Assembly: GCA_964007475.1 (NCBI GenBank)
Contig: OZ023274.1
Coordinates: 72,427,303-72,491,302 of the forward strand
Reading direction: 5' to 3'
Source of the DNA: Hybos culiciformis
Lineage: Eukaryota; Arthropoda; Insecta; Diptera; Hybotidae
Length of the DNA stretch: 64,000 bases
Shown: piece by piece, positions 40,700 through 53,406 of the stretch
How positions within the stretch are numbered: the first letter of the stretch is position 1
Layout of the letters: each line of letters starts with the position of its first letter
Program-made: the position numbers and the translations under genes
Notes under the pieces: model-generated
What the model was told of the DNA's origin: nothing
The model's database searches: none
The model's input: the letters and a program-made list of their open reading frames with translations, nothing else

Positions 40700-41590
40700 G
40701 AGCCCTCCATGTGAAATTCTGTTTGCTATTTCTGTTTTCTGTTTTTGCAGTTTTTTTTGTTTTATTTTACAGAAAATAAACGGCCGTGAAAAATGCGACA
40801 AAAATTGTACGAAAAATACCTCTACCAGAAAATCACAAAACTATATTTGAATTTTATTTCTGTGCAGAAACTGCAATTTATCAAAAAAATTAAAAAATTC
40901 TTAGAAATAAATGAAATTAATTAAAAATTGTTTAGGAAATTAAAGAAATTCAAAATTTTACGTCACCAGCCCTGGAGAGTGGTATTTTAGCTTTATTTCT
41001 GCGTTTGAGATTTTTTATTATCTTTTTCCTTTACTTCATAATCCAAGCAAATATGTTCAAGTTTTCTAAAGGCTCATTTGGGCCAAAAAACTAAAAATTT
41101 AAAAAATTTACCTCACCTACCCTGGAGCCAGTTATATACTCTCTAACATATCAAAAAATCACTTCAGTCTAGATCAGCGGTCGGCAAACTATGACCCATG
41201 GGTCACGGGATGACCCAAAGCATCATTTCATGTTACCCGCTTCGAAATTTTGAAGTAGTTCCCAAATCAATGAATATATTTTTTGCTTACAACAATTGCA
41301 TATAAAATTTTTTTGTCTACAACAATTGCATATAAAATTTAAAGTTTTTCCAGCAATTGTTTTTGTAAGTCTTAGATAATAAATAAATTAACTTTTGATT
41401 TAACTATTTTTTTTTTAAATTGCTTTCATATAAAATTGCCACTGACCCACTGTAAGTTTAAAAAAATCTCATCTTAGGCGAATTTTTCCACGACCAAAAA
41501 AGTTTGCCGACCGCTGGTCTAGATAGTAGTAACCCTACAATCAAAGCCAAACTAAAACTAATTTTTTGCAATTTTTCACATTGAGGGCTC
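40700..41590. mobile_element. TTAA-flanked MITE (piggyBac/Kolobok type), interrupted
   Basis: Seen: GAGCCCTCCATGTGAAA at the left end and inverted TTTCACATTGAGGGCTC at the right end (16 of 17 positions match). Each is flanked by TTAA (40696-40699 and 41591-41594). TTAA duplications are characteristic of piggyBac and Kolobok superfamilies; the end sequence does not decide between them. Without the inserted hAT element the body is about 540 bp. It contains two ~28 bp direct copies of a (C)CTGGAG-bearing segment exactly 150 bp apart (40951 and 41101). No coding frame is present. Confidence 0.85.
41175..41516. mobile_element. hAT-type MITE nested in the TTAA element
   Basis: Seen: perfect 16 bp terminal inverted repeats CAGCGGTCGGCAAACT, flanked on both sides by the identical 8 bp GTCTAGAT (41167-41174 and 41517-41524). 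CAG-start ends and 8 bp target duplications are the hAT signature. The 342 bp body has no transposase. It carries a tandem duplication of 30 bp at 41281-41310 and 41311-41340 that differs at only two positions. Subterminal TGACCCATGGGTCA is a palindrome typical of hAT ends. Confidence 0.95.
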
Positions 41591-41594
41591 TTAA

Positions 41595-43722
41595 TATTTT
41601 ATTTATAAATTGTAATGTAAATAATATATGATTCTTTATTTGTTTTTTTAATATTATAAAAAGGGGCTGTCGAATTGAGATAACATTTTGTGGCTATTTT
41701 TCAGAGCTTCTAAAATTGTACGATTTAATGTTGAATTTTAATAAACCTAAATGTCGCTTGTATATTTGAATTTAATCATTCACATTAGTATGTAAAAACA
41801 CAAATTAAATTTAGTAATCACGTTGCATAGTAATAAATGGTAAAAAAAATCATCAAATCAATAAATGCATAAAGATTTTATTATTTTGGAATCAAATAAT
41901 TAACTAATTAAAATACTAAAAATCAATTCAAGTAATCGAGAAAACCAGTTTTACCATAACGATCACTCATTTAATTAAAAAATTCGGTAGAGCTTTTTAT
42001 ACATTATTTTAGCATAATTGTCTTTTTTTGTTATAATAATGATATAAAATTTTCATTTTCAAATTCTAATATGTATAACTAAATAAGGGACTAAATATAG
42101 AAAAAACCAGCATATTGATAAAATTTTCAATTAAGTATTATAGTGAAATTTCAGTATACTCAAATTAAGATGTAATAGAATAAGTCGAAGAAAACTGAAT
42201 GAGTTCGATTATGGATCAATAATGTGCTATGTCTTTGCAGCTCTCGCCCTGTCTTAATTTTTAATATTTTAAATAATAGTACATCAAATAATTTTCCCAA
42301 AAGGTTTAAATGTTTTTCGGATGTTCTCCAATAAAAGTTTTACTTCAATGAAACTTTAATTTGGACGGTTTATGTATTGTTGTGTTCATTTGAATGCAAC
42401 ATGCTTTACTTAAGTTGCAGACAATTTATTTTTGTGAAAAAAATCCTACAATATAAACAAAATGGACTGCGTTTAAAAAATGTTCAACATTTTTCCTTAT
42501 TGTTTGTAGAAGTTTAAAATTCTAGTAGATATTAAATATTGGAAATATCTAAATTATAAAAACCAATTTGACTGAAAATAAAGATACAAATAAAACTTAT
42601 CTGAGTGAAAATTAAGATAAAAAAAAACTGTTTGCGCAATTTCAATAGTCAAATTAATTAATTATAATGGTATGTATTATATTTGATCAAATTAAAGTTT
42701 ATAATTAAATTAGGTGTTTTAGGTCCATAATTTTTTTTTTTATTTGAACTAAAATGGAATTTGAAATTGGCTGTTCTCAGATAAAGGAGAGAGATTTTTT
42801 AAATCATAAACTTGGGGACGAGATACGAAGAATGTGATGCATGATGAACCATGAACATAATATAGGTAGTAACATTTATTTGAAATTCAGACATGTTTTT
42901 TACACAAATTATTAAAATGTTATTAGTAGCGAAACGTATTTAGAGTCCTTTTGTTTATTTATGTGAAAAATTGTTTTTTTTTTAAACGCTTATTTCGCAC
43001 AAATGGTTTATTTTAATTTCAATGTCTGCATCTAGTATTGAATATGCCATTTATGATCGATTGAAATAAAATAATGTAGTGAGTGAACCCTAAAAATAAA
43101 GCGCATTGATAACAACAGTCAAACAGGTTTTCCTTCCAATTTGTTTTTTTATTTTTGTATATTTACTTGCAATAAATGTTTGTAAATAAAGTTTCTATAC
43201 ATTTTAAAGATCAAGTTAATATCATGTTAATTCGTTAATTATTTTAAAAATAGCTTTGTTAATTAAAAGTACATTAGTTTTCGTTGTCGGCTTATTTTAG
43301 CACATTTGCTAAAAACTAATTAAAATTAATTTTATTATCGAAAAAATACAAATCTTATGATAAATATTGTCATCAATGTTAAAATCTGTCGCATGAAAAT
43401 TCATTGGTCCGTTAAGTGTCAAAATTTTTTAAAAACAATTATAATTATTGAAGTAAATATAAATTTATTAGGATCTAACTAAATCTAAAGACACAGTCTT
43501 GTTTAAAAAAAATTTAAGCATAAGAATTGAAAGAAATTGTTTTAATTTCTGCCTTTTTAAAGTTGATATAATTATCCGACTTCTGTGAGCTACAGATTCT
43601 TATAATTAGTATATTTAATATTTTAGCATGAAAAATTTTTTTTTTATTAAAGTTACCAAATCAGTAGGTGGGATACCTTTTATACTATAAGAAGTATGGA
43701 TTTGGTAATGAGGATTGGAAGT
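41595..43722. other. Non-coding A+T-rich stretch
   Basis: Nothing supported between the TTAA element and the LINE relic; simple A+T-rich DNA with homopolymer runs. Confidence 0.5.
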
Positions 43723-43905
43723 TTAGACGGGATTAAAAAGTGGGACAGTTAGTAGGTAATCATTTACACTCTTCTTAAAGCGGCGCAAGTCGTAAATCAA
43801 ACGTCCGCCAGCTGTTGAGAACAGTTTTGATGGGAGAGCATTCTATATTCTCGAGGTGCGAATTGAAAACGAATCTCCAAAGCTCGTTCTATCACATCTG
43901 GGAAT
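43723..43905 (-). pseudogene. CR1/L2-like LINE reverse transcriptase C-terminal relic
   Basis: Seen on the minus strand: a frame reading RTSFGDSFSIRTSRI, then a TAG stop at 43845-43843, then NALPSKLF, IYDLRRFKKSVNDYLL and a terminal stop at 43725-43723. Non-LTR retrotransposons of the CR1/L2/Jockey group commonly end with R(T)SR-L-W-N-SLP ... FK-VN--L. The stop stands exactly where the conserved tryptophan is expected, consistent with a one-base TGG to TAG change. Upstream sequence is out of frame and A+T rich, so this is a 5'-truncated dead copy, as LINE insertions usually are. Confidence 0.75.
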
Positions 43906-44057
43906 TTAAGAAAAATTTTATCAAAAATATTTGCATTTGTACAAAAAAACATATCTTGAGATGAAATACAAAAAAAATGCACTTGAAGTTCTGAAAAACT
44001 GCAGGTAAAATTAAAATGATTACGAAAACATACTTAAAAATATGCAAAACTATAGGA

Positions 44058-44724
44058 CAGGCCTGCCCATCCTTTTTGTACTAAAGTTCGACTTTTTTTA
44101 ATCCAACTACATTGAGATCTACCCATATACAAAAAAATTTGATCGGTATAACTTGAGTTTATTTCATTTCAATTTAAAATACGAAAAAATTGACACAAAA
44201 TAAGTCAAAACAAATGTAAATTATCAATTAAAAAATTTATCAATTAAAAAATATAACTTTATTTAAAATTAAATAAAAAATATAACTTCATTCATCGGGG
44301 TAATGGTAGATTTTAGTTTTCTTTGCAACGCTCACGATTAGGGCTGGGAAAAGTTAAAAAAAACTTTGTACAGAAACAATAAAACAAGTAATTCAAAATT
44401 TAAATAATATAATTACCAAAATAATAATAAGTAGTTGGTCACGTGAATTCTAAATCAAAAAAAAATATTCAAACAAATTTGAGTCAAATTCAAATAAATC
44501 GCTAGAATTCAGTAATTTTGAAGTTTTCTCATACTTAAAATAGGCAAGTAAAATAAAATTTAAAATAAGTTACCTAAGAGTCTGTTCACTTATTAGCAAT
44601 TATTTAAAAAATTTTGGGTTCACAAAATTTTTTTTTTTAACATGTTTAGTCTGTAGTATAAGATCGACCCAAATTCGTGTCGAGATCGACTGGTAGATCG
44701 CAATCGCCTGGTTGGGCAGCCCTG
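44058..44724. mobile_element. Second hAT-type MITE
   Basis: Seen: left end CAGGCCTGCCCATCC and inverted right end GGTTGGGCAGCCCTG match at 13 of 15 positions. Identical 8 bp CTATAGGA flanks lie at 44050-44057 and 44725-44732. These are the hAT hallmarks. The 667 bp body is A+T rich, with no transposase frame, and holds a small internal duplication (TATCAATTAAAAAAT repeated at about 44221-44250). The ends differ from the 41175-41516 element, so it is a separate family. Confidence 0.93.
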
Positions 44725-45139
44725 CTATAGGATATGTACATTTCTATATATAAAAAGTGATTAAAACTCTTAATCTAATGTAAAATATTTTCACGTGTTT
44801 ATAATTTATTTTTTAAATCCATTGTAAATATTTATGAATGAAAAAGCTTTAAAGTACAAAAAAAAAATTTAGTGTCAGTTTTTATTTGAAGCGCATACTC
44901 AAGAATTTTCTTTCAATAATTAATTCCATCCTATTTTCGATTTTATGTTAAAAAATATTCTTAACATATCCAGAGTTCTTAATATTCTAGGTTTTACAAA
45001 AACTATTTCAATGTTATATAAAAAGTACAAAAATTATTTAATTTTTTGGTTGCGTGAAGAAATTTTTTTTTGAGGACACAATTCTTATTAACTCGTACAC
45101 GAATTTGTCTGTTTATTTATTTATTTATATATTTCTTTA

Positions 45140-45730
45140 CTATTTTCGACAATCTCGTAGACCCACTTTTCGTCATCACAGCGAGCTGAAATTTGGCACA
45201 CAGGTTCATGTCGCGTGACAATTGAATCTATCAAAATTTGAACCGGAAATTTCCATAGAAAACCCGGAAAATCGGGAAAAATTATTTGAAAGTTTGGTAC
45301 AAATTTGATTAGTGATAATTCCGTTTCAGGAAAAATGCAAAGTTTTCCGATTTTTCCGAAAAAATTTTCCGGAATTTTACGACTTTTCCGGAAAATTTTC
45401 CGTTAAAAAAGTTTTATAAATTATGCAGCATTAAGTTCAATATCAACTGGCATCATTACTTTCTCTCCAACAATGGTGAAAACTTGCAGAAAAAATCGAG
45501 GAAAATTCATGTAAAACGCTTTTCCGGAGTTTTTCCGACCAAGGAAGCGTTTGAGCGAGACAAAGTTGTAGAGCGAAATGAGTTGCATAAAATTGCTTTT
45601 GTAGAAGACTTGATGGAAAATCCGGAAAAGCGGGAAAATCATCGTAAAAATTTTAATCGATATGATTAGTGATAAATCTTCAACAAACATGAAAACTTGC
45701 ATAAAAAATCGATGAAAATTTGTAATGCAG
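45140..45730. repeat. TTCCGG-rich repetitive segment
   Basis: The segment begins near AGACCCACTTTTCGTCATC and contains many TTTTCCGG / CCGGAAAA words on both strands, plus a diverged direct repeat of about 40 bases built on GAAAACTTGCA..AAAAATCGA.GAAAAT (about 45477-45512 and 45690-45722). Open frames occur on both strands (45484-45669 plus, 45702-45421 minus), but they are shadows of the repeated words. Composition contrasts strongly with the flanks. Transposon or satellite-derived DNA is likely; no family is recognised and the ends are approximate. Confidence 0.5.
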
Positions 45731-48700
45731 GTTAGAAAGAAATATCCGATTCATAACAAATATTCTCCGAAGCTGTGTTGATGATAATATCAAAGTCATA
45801 TGTACTAAGAAGAAGCACAAAATTCTCATTTCACATCTCTTACATCTGTTTATTTTCAGAAAAAACTCGAAATATTTCACAAGTTATCGAGTTTCTTATT
45901 TTTGAGTATTTTTCTATTATTAGTTAGAACAATTTTCTAGAATTTGGTGTTTGAAATAAATTAAACGCAAGAATGGTTGAAAATGAAATATTCTACATTG
46001 CTATTTTCTTTTTTTATCTTTATCAATATTTTGTTACGCCTACAATTTCAAGAAATAAGGAGTTTCCCGAATTTACATCTTCTAACAACTTTTAATTCTA
46101 ATAACTTTTATCATAGATTGAAGAAAAGCTTTTTTTTCATCAATAAAAATATATAAACAAAAATAAGAATAAATTTTATGAATGAAATTTGTAGTTTCGA
46201 CACTTTATGCGCGCGAGTGCTACAAAAAGCAACATGTTTTCTACAAGTGTTTTTTTTTTTCCTATTTGATGTAAATGCGAGAATCTGAAAGATCTTTTTA
46301 TTTTAAAAAATACCTTAAAAAAGATATTTTAGTATAATTTTTTTTACCACAACATAAAGGTTGTATAGCGCGGAACATTTTTGAAAAAAAAACACAATAA
46401 GAGTGTGCTTGTAATGGAATATTCATTATAAAAAAACAATTAAATTTATATAAAATAAAATTTATTATTAATTAAAAAAAAAATCAAAAGTTATAATTAA
46501 TTCTAGGTAAATAGTTTGTAAAGTTTAAATATATGTACATAATGTAGAGTAAAACACAAAGTATAAGCGTCATAAATGAACGGGAAACAGATTATTATTA
46601 TTTATTAAAAAGAAAACTATCGCTTAAGGTTACTGATGCGAAATATTCTATCAAAGTGGGAAAGAACGTTAGAATTTTTTTTTTCTAATTTCAAATTTTG
46701 GAATATTCACTGATTTTAATAATAAAAAATTGTAATCAATATGGTAAACGTATTAGTAAATATAGTAATAGACCCTTCGAAAACACTTTGTACAACCTTA
46801 GTATAAAGAATGAAATAATATTTTAGATTTTCATTACACTAAAAAAGTTCGTATTTTTTTGTACATAAATATTTTATTGAAAAAATAAAAATAAAAGTTC
46901 AGAACTCAAGTTTCATACTGGATTTTTGTTGAATATTATGATCATTCTAATATTTTTTTCTTCCAACCAATATTAATTAATACATATTAATTAATATGCG
47001 TGAACTTCTCTTATATATGCATCAAGTTGTTCATTGTTTTGAATATTGTAAAAATGCATTCATTGTTGGTCTTTGGTTTATATAAATAAGCCTTTGAGAT
47101 TAACATCTATGTAACCTCAGAATACTTCTAATGGCCGTGCTTTTCTCACCATCAAATAGTACTATCAAATAGTATTATAACGATACAAAAAACAAAATAT
47201 GTGTAATTTAATCTCATATTAACAGCCTATTGAGGTAAAAAAGACTTCAATTAGTATTTGATATTAGAATCAATTTGTATATAGCAAGACAACTATGGCT
47301 AATTGAGACTGTTATATTATAATATATAATCAAAAGATGAAAAGAAAAGCAATATTCAGTGACTTTTTTTTAATAAAATAATCAAATTATTTCCAAAATA
47401 AATTAATTAGAAATTTTATATGTTTGCGACAAATAGAACAACATTTTTTTTTTCCTATCTTGAACTTCTGTGCTTTTATTTTGTTATCTTTTTCATATAT
47501 GATTTTGATTACTAAAATATTAAAATAATTGTTTTTGCCTTCTTATTATAAACAGAAATAAAAGAAAAAAGTACCTACGAAAAAAAACCCAAAAAAATTT
47601 TCTCTCTGAGCTGAGAAATAAATAATTTTTTAATTTCGAAATTATAAGAAAATTGATGGTTAAATATAAAATGTATGCCGCGCAGTTTAAATCTAACCGT
47701 ATGATTTGAAGTTTACATTCGCGGTTTCATATTAAATTGATTTAAATAACAAAATACTAATTTTTTGTGTTTTTTTTTTCAATAAGATTTGTTGTTGCCT
47801 GAAAAAAATCACGACGACGACGTGGAACATTTTTTATTACTTGGTTTGCTTCTTAAAAAAATTATTTTTTTTTTAATCTTAAAGGAAATTAGTTTTATTT
47901 AAAATTCATATAATTTAATTTTTTAATTTTAATTTAAAAAAATAACTTATTATTTTTCATTCATAAAAACGAAATTCCTATTTTAATCACCAAAAAATTA
48001 AAGGTATGTAAATCAAAGAAAACTTCTTAAAGTTAAGAGAAAAATATACTCTGACGTCATAGGGTCAATGATAAAATTCGCTATAAATAAAAATATAAAT
48101 AAAAAAATGAAAAAAAATAAATTAAAAGTTAATTGATTCGGCACATTTTAACAATTATAATTAAAAATATTTTTTTTTCTTAGGAATTTACCAAAACAAA
48201 GTTCATTTAAATAGCTTCTTTTTTTTATTTTTGACAACCATTTGACACCGTTGTTTCTTACCATTATTAAGTTCGTTGAATTAAAATGAAGATAAAAATA
48301 CAATTTTATTTAATTAACACTTTTAATTTTCTGTAAAAGTTCAATGAAATCTCTTTGAGCAAAATATATGAAGCGATAACCTAACATACATATAAGTTTT
48401 TGTACAAGTATAAGTATATAGCTATTATTTAAGTTCATGTTATAGAAATCCGTGTTTATAATCAACTGATCGGTTCATAGTTATATTATTTCAGAATAGT
48501 GCTAAGAAAATTTAATACCAACACCCACATTAACTGTCAGATATTCTCTAAATCTTTTTGCAGCTTGTCCTTGTTTTCATTTTTTTTATACAAAACGGTT
48601 TAAAAAATACACATTTGTGCTAAAAAATAGGTTAATTTTTGAAAATTTGTAATTTAAGTTTCAAATTTAAACATTACAAAATTAATTTGTAGTTTAAATC

Positions 48701-51700
48701 TTCTCTGGTGTACCTACAATACCGGTAGATAAGCTTTCCTATTTGTATAAAAGTATTAAGAAAAATAAATTAAAAATAACGTTTTCTGAACAGCTTAGAA
48801 CAAAATAAATTCGAAGAAATGTGATGATTTTAAGGGTTTTGCTTAATTTTCTAACTAAGAGAATGGTAGCAGTTTTTACAAGGGTTTGAAATTATAATAA
48901 TACTTTTTTTTAGCTATAATGTTTAAGTTTTGTTATGTTGTTATTGATATACCTAAGCAACTTAAGGCATTCAATTTAAATTATAATTAACACGACAGAA
49001 GAAAATATTAAAAAAAACAATGCCTCTAAATTACATCAAATGAATTTCACCTATTTTATTATCAGAATTAATTCTTTTTTTTTTTAATTCTTTTATTGCA
49101 TGAAGCTTCTATCTTCTTTTTAATTGACCTCAATAAAAAAAAAGCAAAATGCTGGTTTTTATTTATTCAAATAATGTAATTTTTGACGAAGATTATAATT
49201 TTTAATACCTTTATTTTTTTACTTAATAAATGTAAGTAGGTATTATTTATATGTTGATTAATATTTTATTTTTAAAAATTATTTGTGAATATTTTTATGT
49301 AAAAGAACATTCGAAAATTCATTGAACTCTTGTTTGTTTACTATAAAATATACAACACTTATTCATATTAATTTTTAAAATCGTAAATTTCTATAGTGTT
49401 GCTCTAAAAAAAAGTGATCTTTTTTTTTTCTCTTTTTTAATTTTATTTTAGTCATAAAGCCAGTTTAAGAAACATGTCAACATTTTAAATAAGACAAAAA
49501 TATTAACAAAAATTTTACTTTCTCAAATTGCAAAATAAATTTATATAAACAAGGTATACGGGTATAATATAAAAATAGTATATATTTTAACTTTTTCCTT
49601 CATTAAAATATTGGTCATTAACATGGATTGTCCACCTACCTTTCAGTTTTATGTAAATGTTAGTTTGTGATTGTGATGAAAGATGAAATTATGAAAAAAA
49701 ATTGTCAAAAAACAAAATTTTAAAATTATATACATACCTTTAATTTAAAGCAAGTAGCTTTGGCAGTCCCGTATTAATTGATGGATATGAGACCTTAAAA
49801 TTTCTGAAGAACTGTTTTTTGAGAAATTAATTTAATTTAAGGTGTTTTGGATTTCGGTTTGCCAACAATAGTGGCCGCATTCTCTAAGCTTTAATTCAAC
49901 TGCCAGTTCTAACTTTTAACAGCCGTCATTCCATGTTATTATTTATTCAGACTATATTTAATACAAATAGGCTTCGGAGAAGATATCATAATTTCTAAAA
50001 TGAGAAATTTCATCTAAAACAATAAATTAAATTGAGAATATTAACACATTTTGTTAACCCGACTGAGGTCGTTAACTGTCCAATTTGGATAAAAAAATTG
50101 ATATATTTTATTCTTTTTTTTTAAATAATCTTAATTTTTAATAATCAAGCTCAACCAAGCCAATTGTTCCAGATTTGAGAGATTTTATATAACAAGAATG
50201 ACTTTATCAAAACTTTTATGCGTATCGGCGAAAGTGATATTATTTTGTTTTTTTTAAATAAAAAAAAAAGATGTAATTTCTTTAAAACAATAATAATTAT
50301 CTTAAAGTTTTATTTTAAGTATTTTGATTATGATCGCATTTTGTTTTATTTTATTTTGCTCATTTAAATACACAAAGTACAATAAAACTTAAATGTAATG
50401 TGTGAAATAATTATTTATTTTCTTTTTTTTTCTTGAGAAAATGAAAAAGAAATCGACAAGAAGTATGAAAAAAAAAAAGAATTTGATTTATTTTTATTTT
50501 TTTATTTTTACTCACCGTATAAACTTTAATATTAAAAATTACATTGATTTAAAAAAAAAGCTTAAAGTGAAAATAAACACATAATTTTTATATTTTCTTA
50601 ATTCAGTCATAATTCGTGAACGGTAAACGTAACATCGTGAATTTTGGAATTTATTATTATTTAACGCGAATTTAAAATTAAATTATATTTTTAAAATTTC
50701 TCAAAAAAAATTCTGCCCAGTGATTTTTTTAATAATAATATTATAGAGAAGCTTAGAAATCAAAAATAATCAAGGTTAGAGTTTTATAATAATAATTTTA
50801 TTTTTTGTTATCTATTATTCATTCAGTGTTGTGAAGACGAAAGACCAAAGATCAGCTGCTGAATTGGAAACAAAAAAATGTGTTTTTTTTAATTATTCAC
50901 ATGCGATTTTTTAATTAACACGTCATTCTTGGAATGAAAATCATATATAATAAATAATGATTTCACCTTGTTAATTTTTAGTTGTAATATTATGATGATG
51001 ATGATCTTCCGTTAAATTAAAAACCTTCAAAGTTTCCTTACATTAAAAATTAAAAATAATTTTTAATGTGGAAAATGAGAAAAAAATTTGAAACTCCAAT
51101 GCATACAATTATGTCAATATTTCACATTCGTAATACGTGTATAATTTTACTTAGTTTGTTGCAAAACAAAAAGATATAACTTAACCTAAATATTACACAA
51201 AAATAATAATTGAAGAAATATTGATTTAAAAAATACAATTTAACAAATTAAATGTCATTATATAAGATTTGTTTAAGTAGGTATTTTAAATTCTGTATTT
51301 GGTTTTATGATGTTTATTAAAGAGGCAATGCATATAGTCTTCCTGTAAAAATAAACATTCTATAAATTTATACTAAGTATAATGCAATGGTATATTGCAG
51401 TGATAAAGATGCAAGAAAGGCAATTATATTGTTTATTGTAACACTGTGTTTATATCTGACAAGTAAAGCTTAAAATGACTTGAGAAAGTAAAATTGACCG
51501 ATTTACTAGCCATATACGTATAAACGATGCTTAAGTTTTATATTCAGTACATGTTTAATCAGTTGTTGTTATTAGTGTTTTCATTGAAAAAAGAAAAATC
51601 ACAAATTTTCTGACGATCGTTAAACAGCCTAATAAAATATGTTTTGAATTTGAAAAATATAATTATTTATCCACGAATATGTATCAAATAAATAATTATA

Positions 51701-53406
51701 ATTTTGTTTTAACTTTTTGTTTTCAGTATACTTATGTGAGTAACTTAAGTTAGTTAAGTTCTTTAGAAATTTGAAATATAAATTTAAAATGCTTGAAATA
51801 TTAATTTTCCTCTAGACTTACTTGTAGTCTTGTAGGTTACATGAAAAGTTTTTACATTTGTTTGACGATCCGAGTTTTTGGAACACACATAATTTTGTTA
51901 AAGTTATTATTAATAATAAATTTCTTCTTTTGTATATTTAGGAAATAAATACGTTTGAAAGTTTCTTATTTATCTTTTAAATTTATTAAACTAAGTGCCT
52001 TTAATTCTGAAAAATTATTGTACTTCTGAAAATTATGCTCTCTAAAGCTTCCATCTTACAATAAGGCAATCGGATACATGTTAGTTAAATTAAAATTAAA
52101 TTCGTTTAATTGAATTATTAGGATGACTGTCGACCAATTATTCCCCATTTATGTGAATCTTAAACAATAACATCTTCTAAAATTTCTAATTCACAAAAAA
52201 TACAATACAATACATAAGTAGTCCATAATAAATAGCAGACATTGTCTATACCGTGCGTTGCTTCAAATACGATAAACTTCAAATATACTTTATATGTACC
52301 TACTTTCAATACTATAATCGCAAAAATGTTTAATATGGAAATGTATTAATAAAGCGGAATGACATAAGCTTTTAGGTCAAAAAAAAAGAAGAAAGTTATT
52401 CAATTTTATTAAATTTAAATACGGAAATAAAACCTCAATAATGTACATTTTCGTAACCGATATTACCACCAAAGTGATGATCTCTAAAATAATAAATATA
52501 AAATTCCTAGATTTTATGTTTATGTAAACAATGAATGAAAAATAAAATATTATTATTATTATTTTTAATTAAATACAAATATCTTATAATATCACATAAA
52601 ATTTCATAAGATTTTATTTGCTATTACCGTATATACACATTACGTTCAATGGTAAGACTTTCGCCAATGCGTACATTATACATTGGCAAAAATGAAAATA
52701 AATGTTATAAAAAAAATGCACAGAAGAAATCCACTTTCAGTTTCTTTTTTGGAATTTTTATTGCAATAAATTTTATAATCAAGTTTTTATGCATATTAAT
52801 AACCTGTTCTATATATATTACTATGTCTGGCCAAAAATGACATCCAAGTTTCATCTCTTTCACTTTTTAAACAAAGTAGTAAATATCTGAATAGGTACTA
52901 GCAACAAAACCTTCTTGCAAAAATACATTTTTTTTTTCTTCGATATTAATTATAATCGTTTTTCCGGAATTTATTTCTAGTTTTCTTCTTACCTTTAAAA
53001 TTTAATATTTTTGTACAGCACATTTAGTATGAATATGTAGTTGTTTAGTATTGTTTACAATTCCTTAAAAAAATAAGCAAATCAATTTGTTTTGAGGTTA
53101 TTGATATTTGGTGTTAAACACTTGGTTTATACATATAGTACTTATAATACTGAAAATTGCTGAATCTTACATGAGTTGCTGCTTTTAATACTTAACATTG
53201 TGGGAGACTTGTAAATGATGTGTTTTGTATATCTGGGTCACATGACAACCACTTTAACCGTTAATTAACAAACAACCCCTTATTTGTGGATGCAATAAAT
53301 ATTATAGTTTATAGATAAAATTAAAGTGTGAATAAAAACGTTAAGATACTTAATTAATAAAAAAGCACAACTGTTTTATAATATTTCTTTTGTTTTTATT
53401 TTTTAG
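45731..53406. other. Non-coding stretch upstream of the FKBP exon
   Basis: This is expected to hold the FKBP promoter and a noncoding first exon, but neither can be located by eye. Noted within it are the TGACGTCA/TATA module at 48052-48089, a 13 bp perfect A+T hairpin stem at 51040-51069 and short (ATG)n at about 50992-51004. Otherwise only A+T-rich DNA. Confidence 0.45.
48052..48089 (+). promoter_or_regulatory. CRE-like TGACGTCA with nearby TATA box
   Basis: A perfect palindromic TGACGTCA (48052-48059) is followed by GGGTCA (48062-48067, a nuclear-receptor half-site form) and CTATAAATA (48081-48089). TGACGTCA is the consensus for CREB/ATF proteins. The arrangement is promoter-like, but no transcript start or exon is evident nearby, and TATA-like words are common in this A+T-rich DNA. 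Confidence 0.25.

Noticed and set aside
43797..43982. 61-codon minus-strand frame overlapping the LINE relic
   Set aside because: It is in a different frame from the recognisable reverse transcriptase motifs and is a shadow.
45421..45702. 93-codon minus-strand frame and the overlapping plus frame
   Set aside because: Both run through repeated TTCCGG/GAAAAC words and look like by-products of the repeat.
51040..51069. Perfect 13 bp hairpin as a microRNA precursor
   Set aside because: The stem is almost pure A/T, has a 4-base loop and is far shorter than a miRNA precursor.
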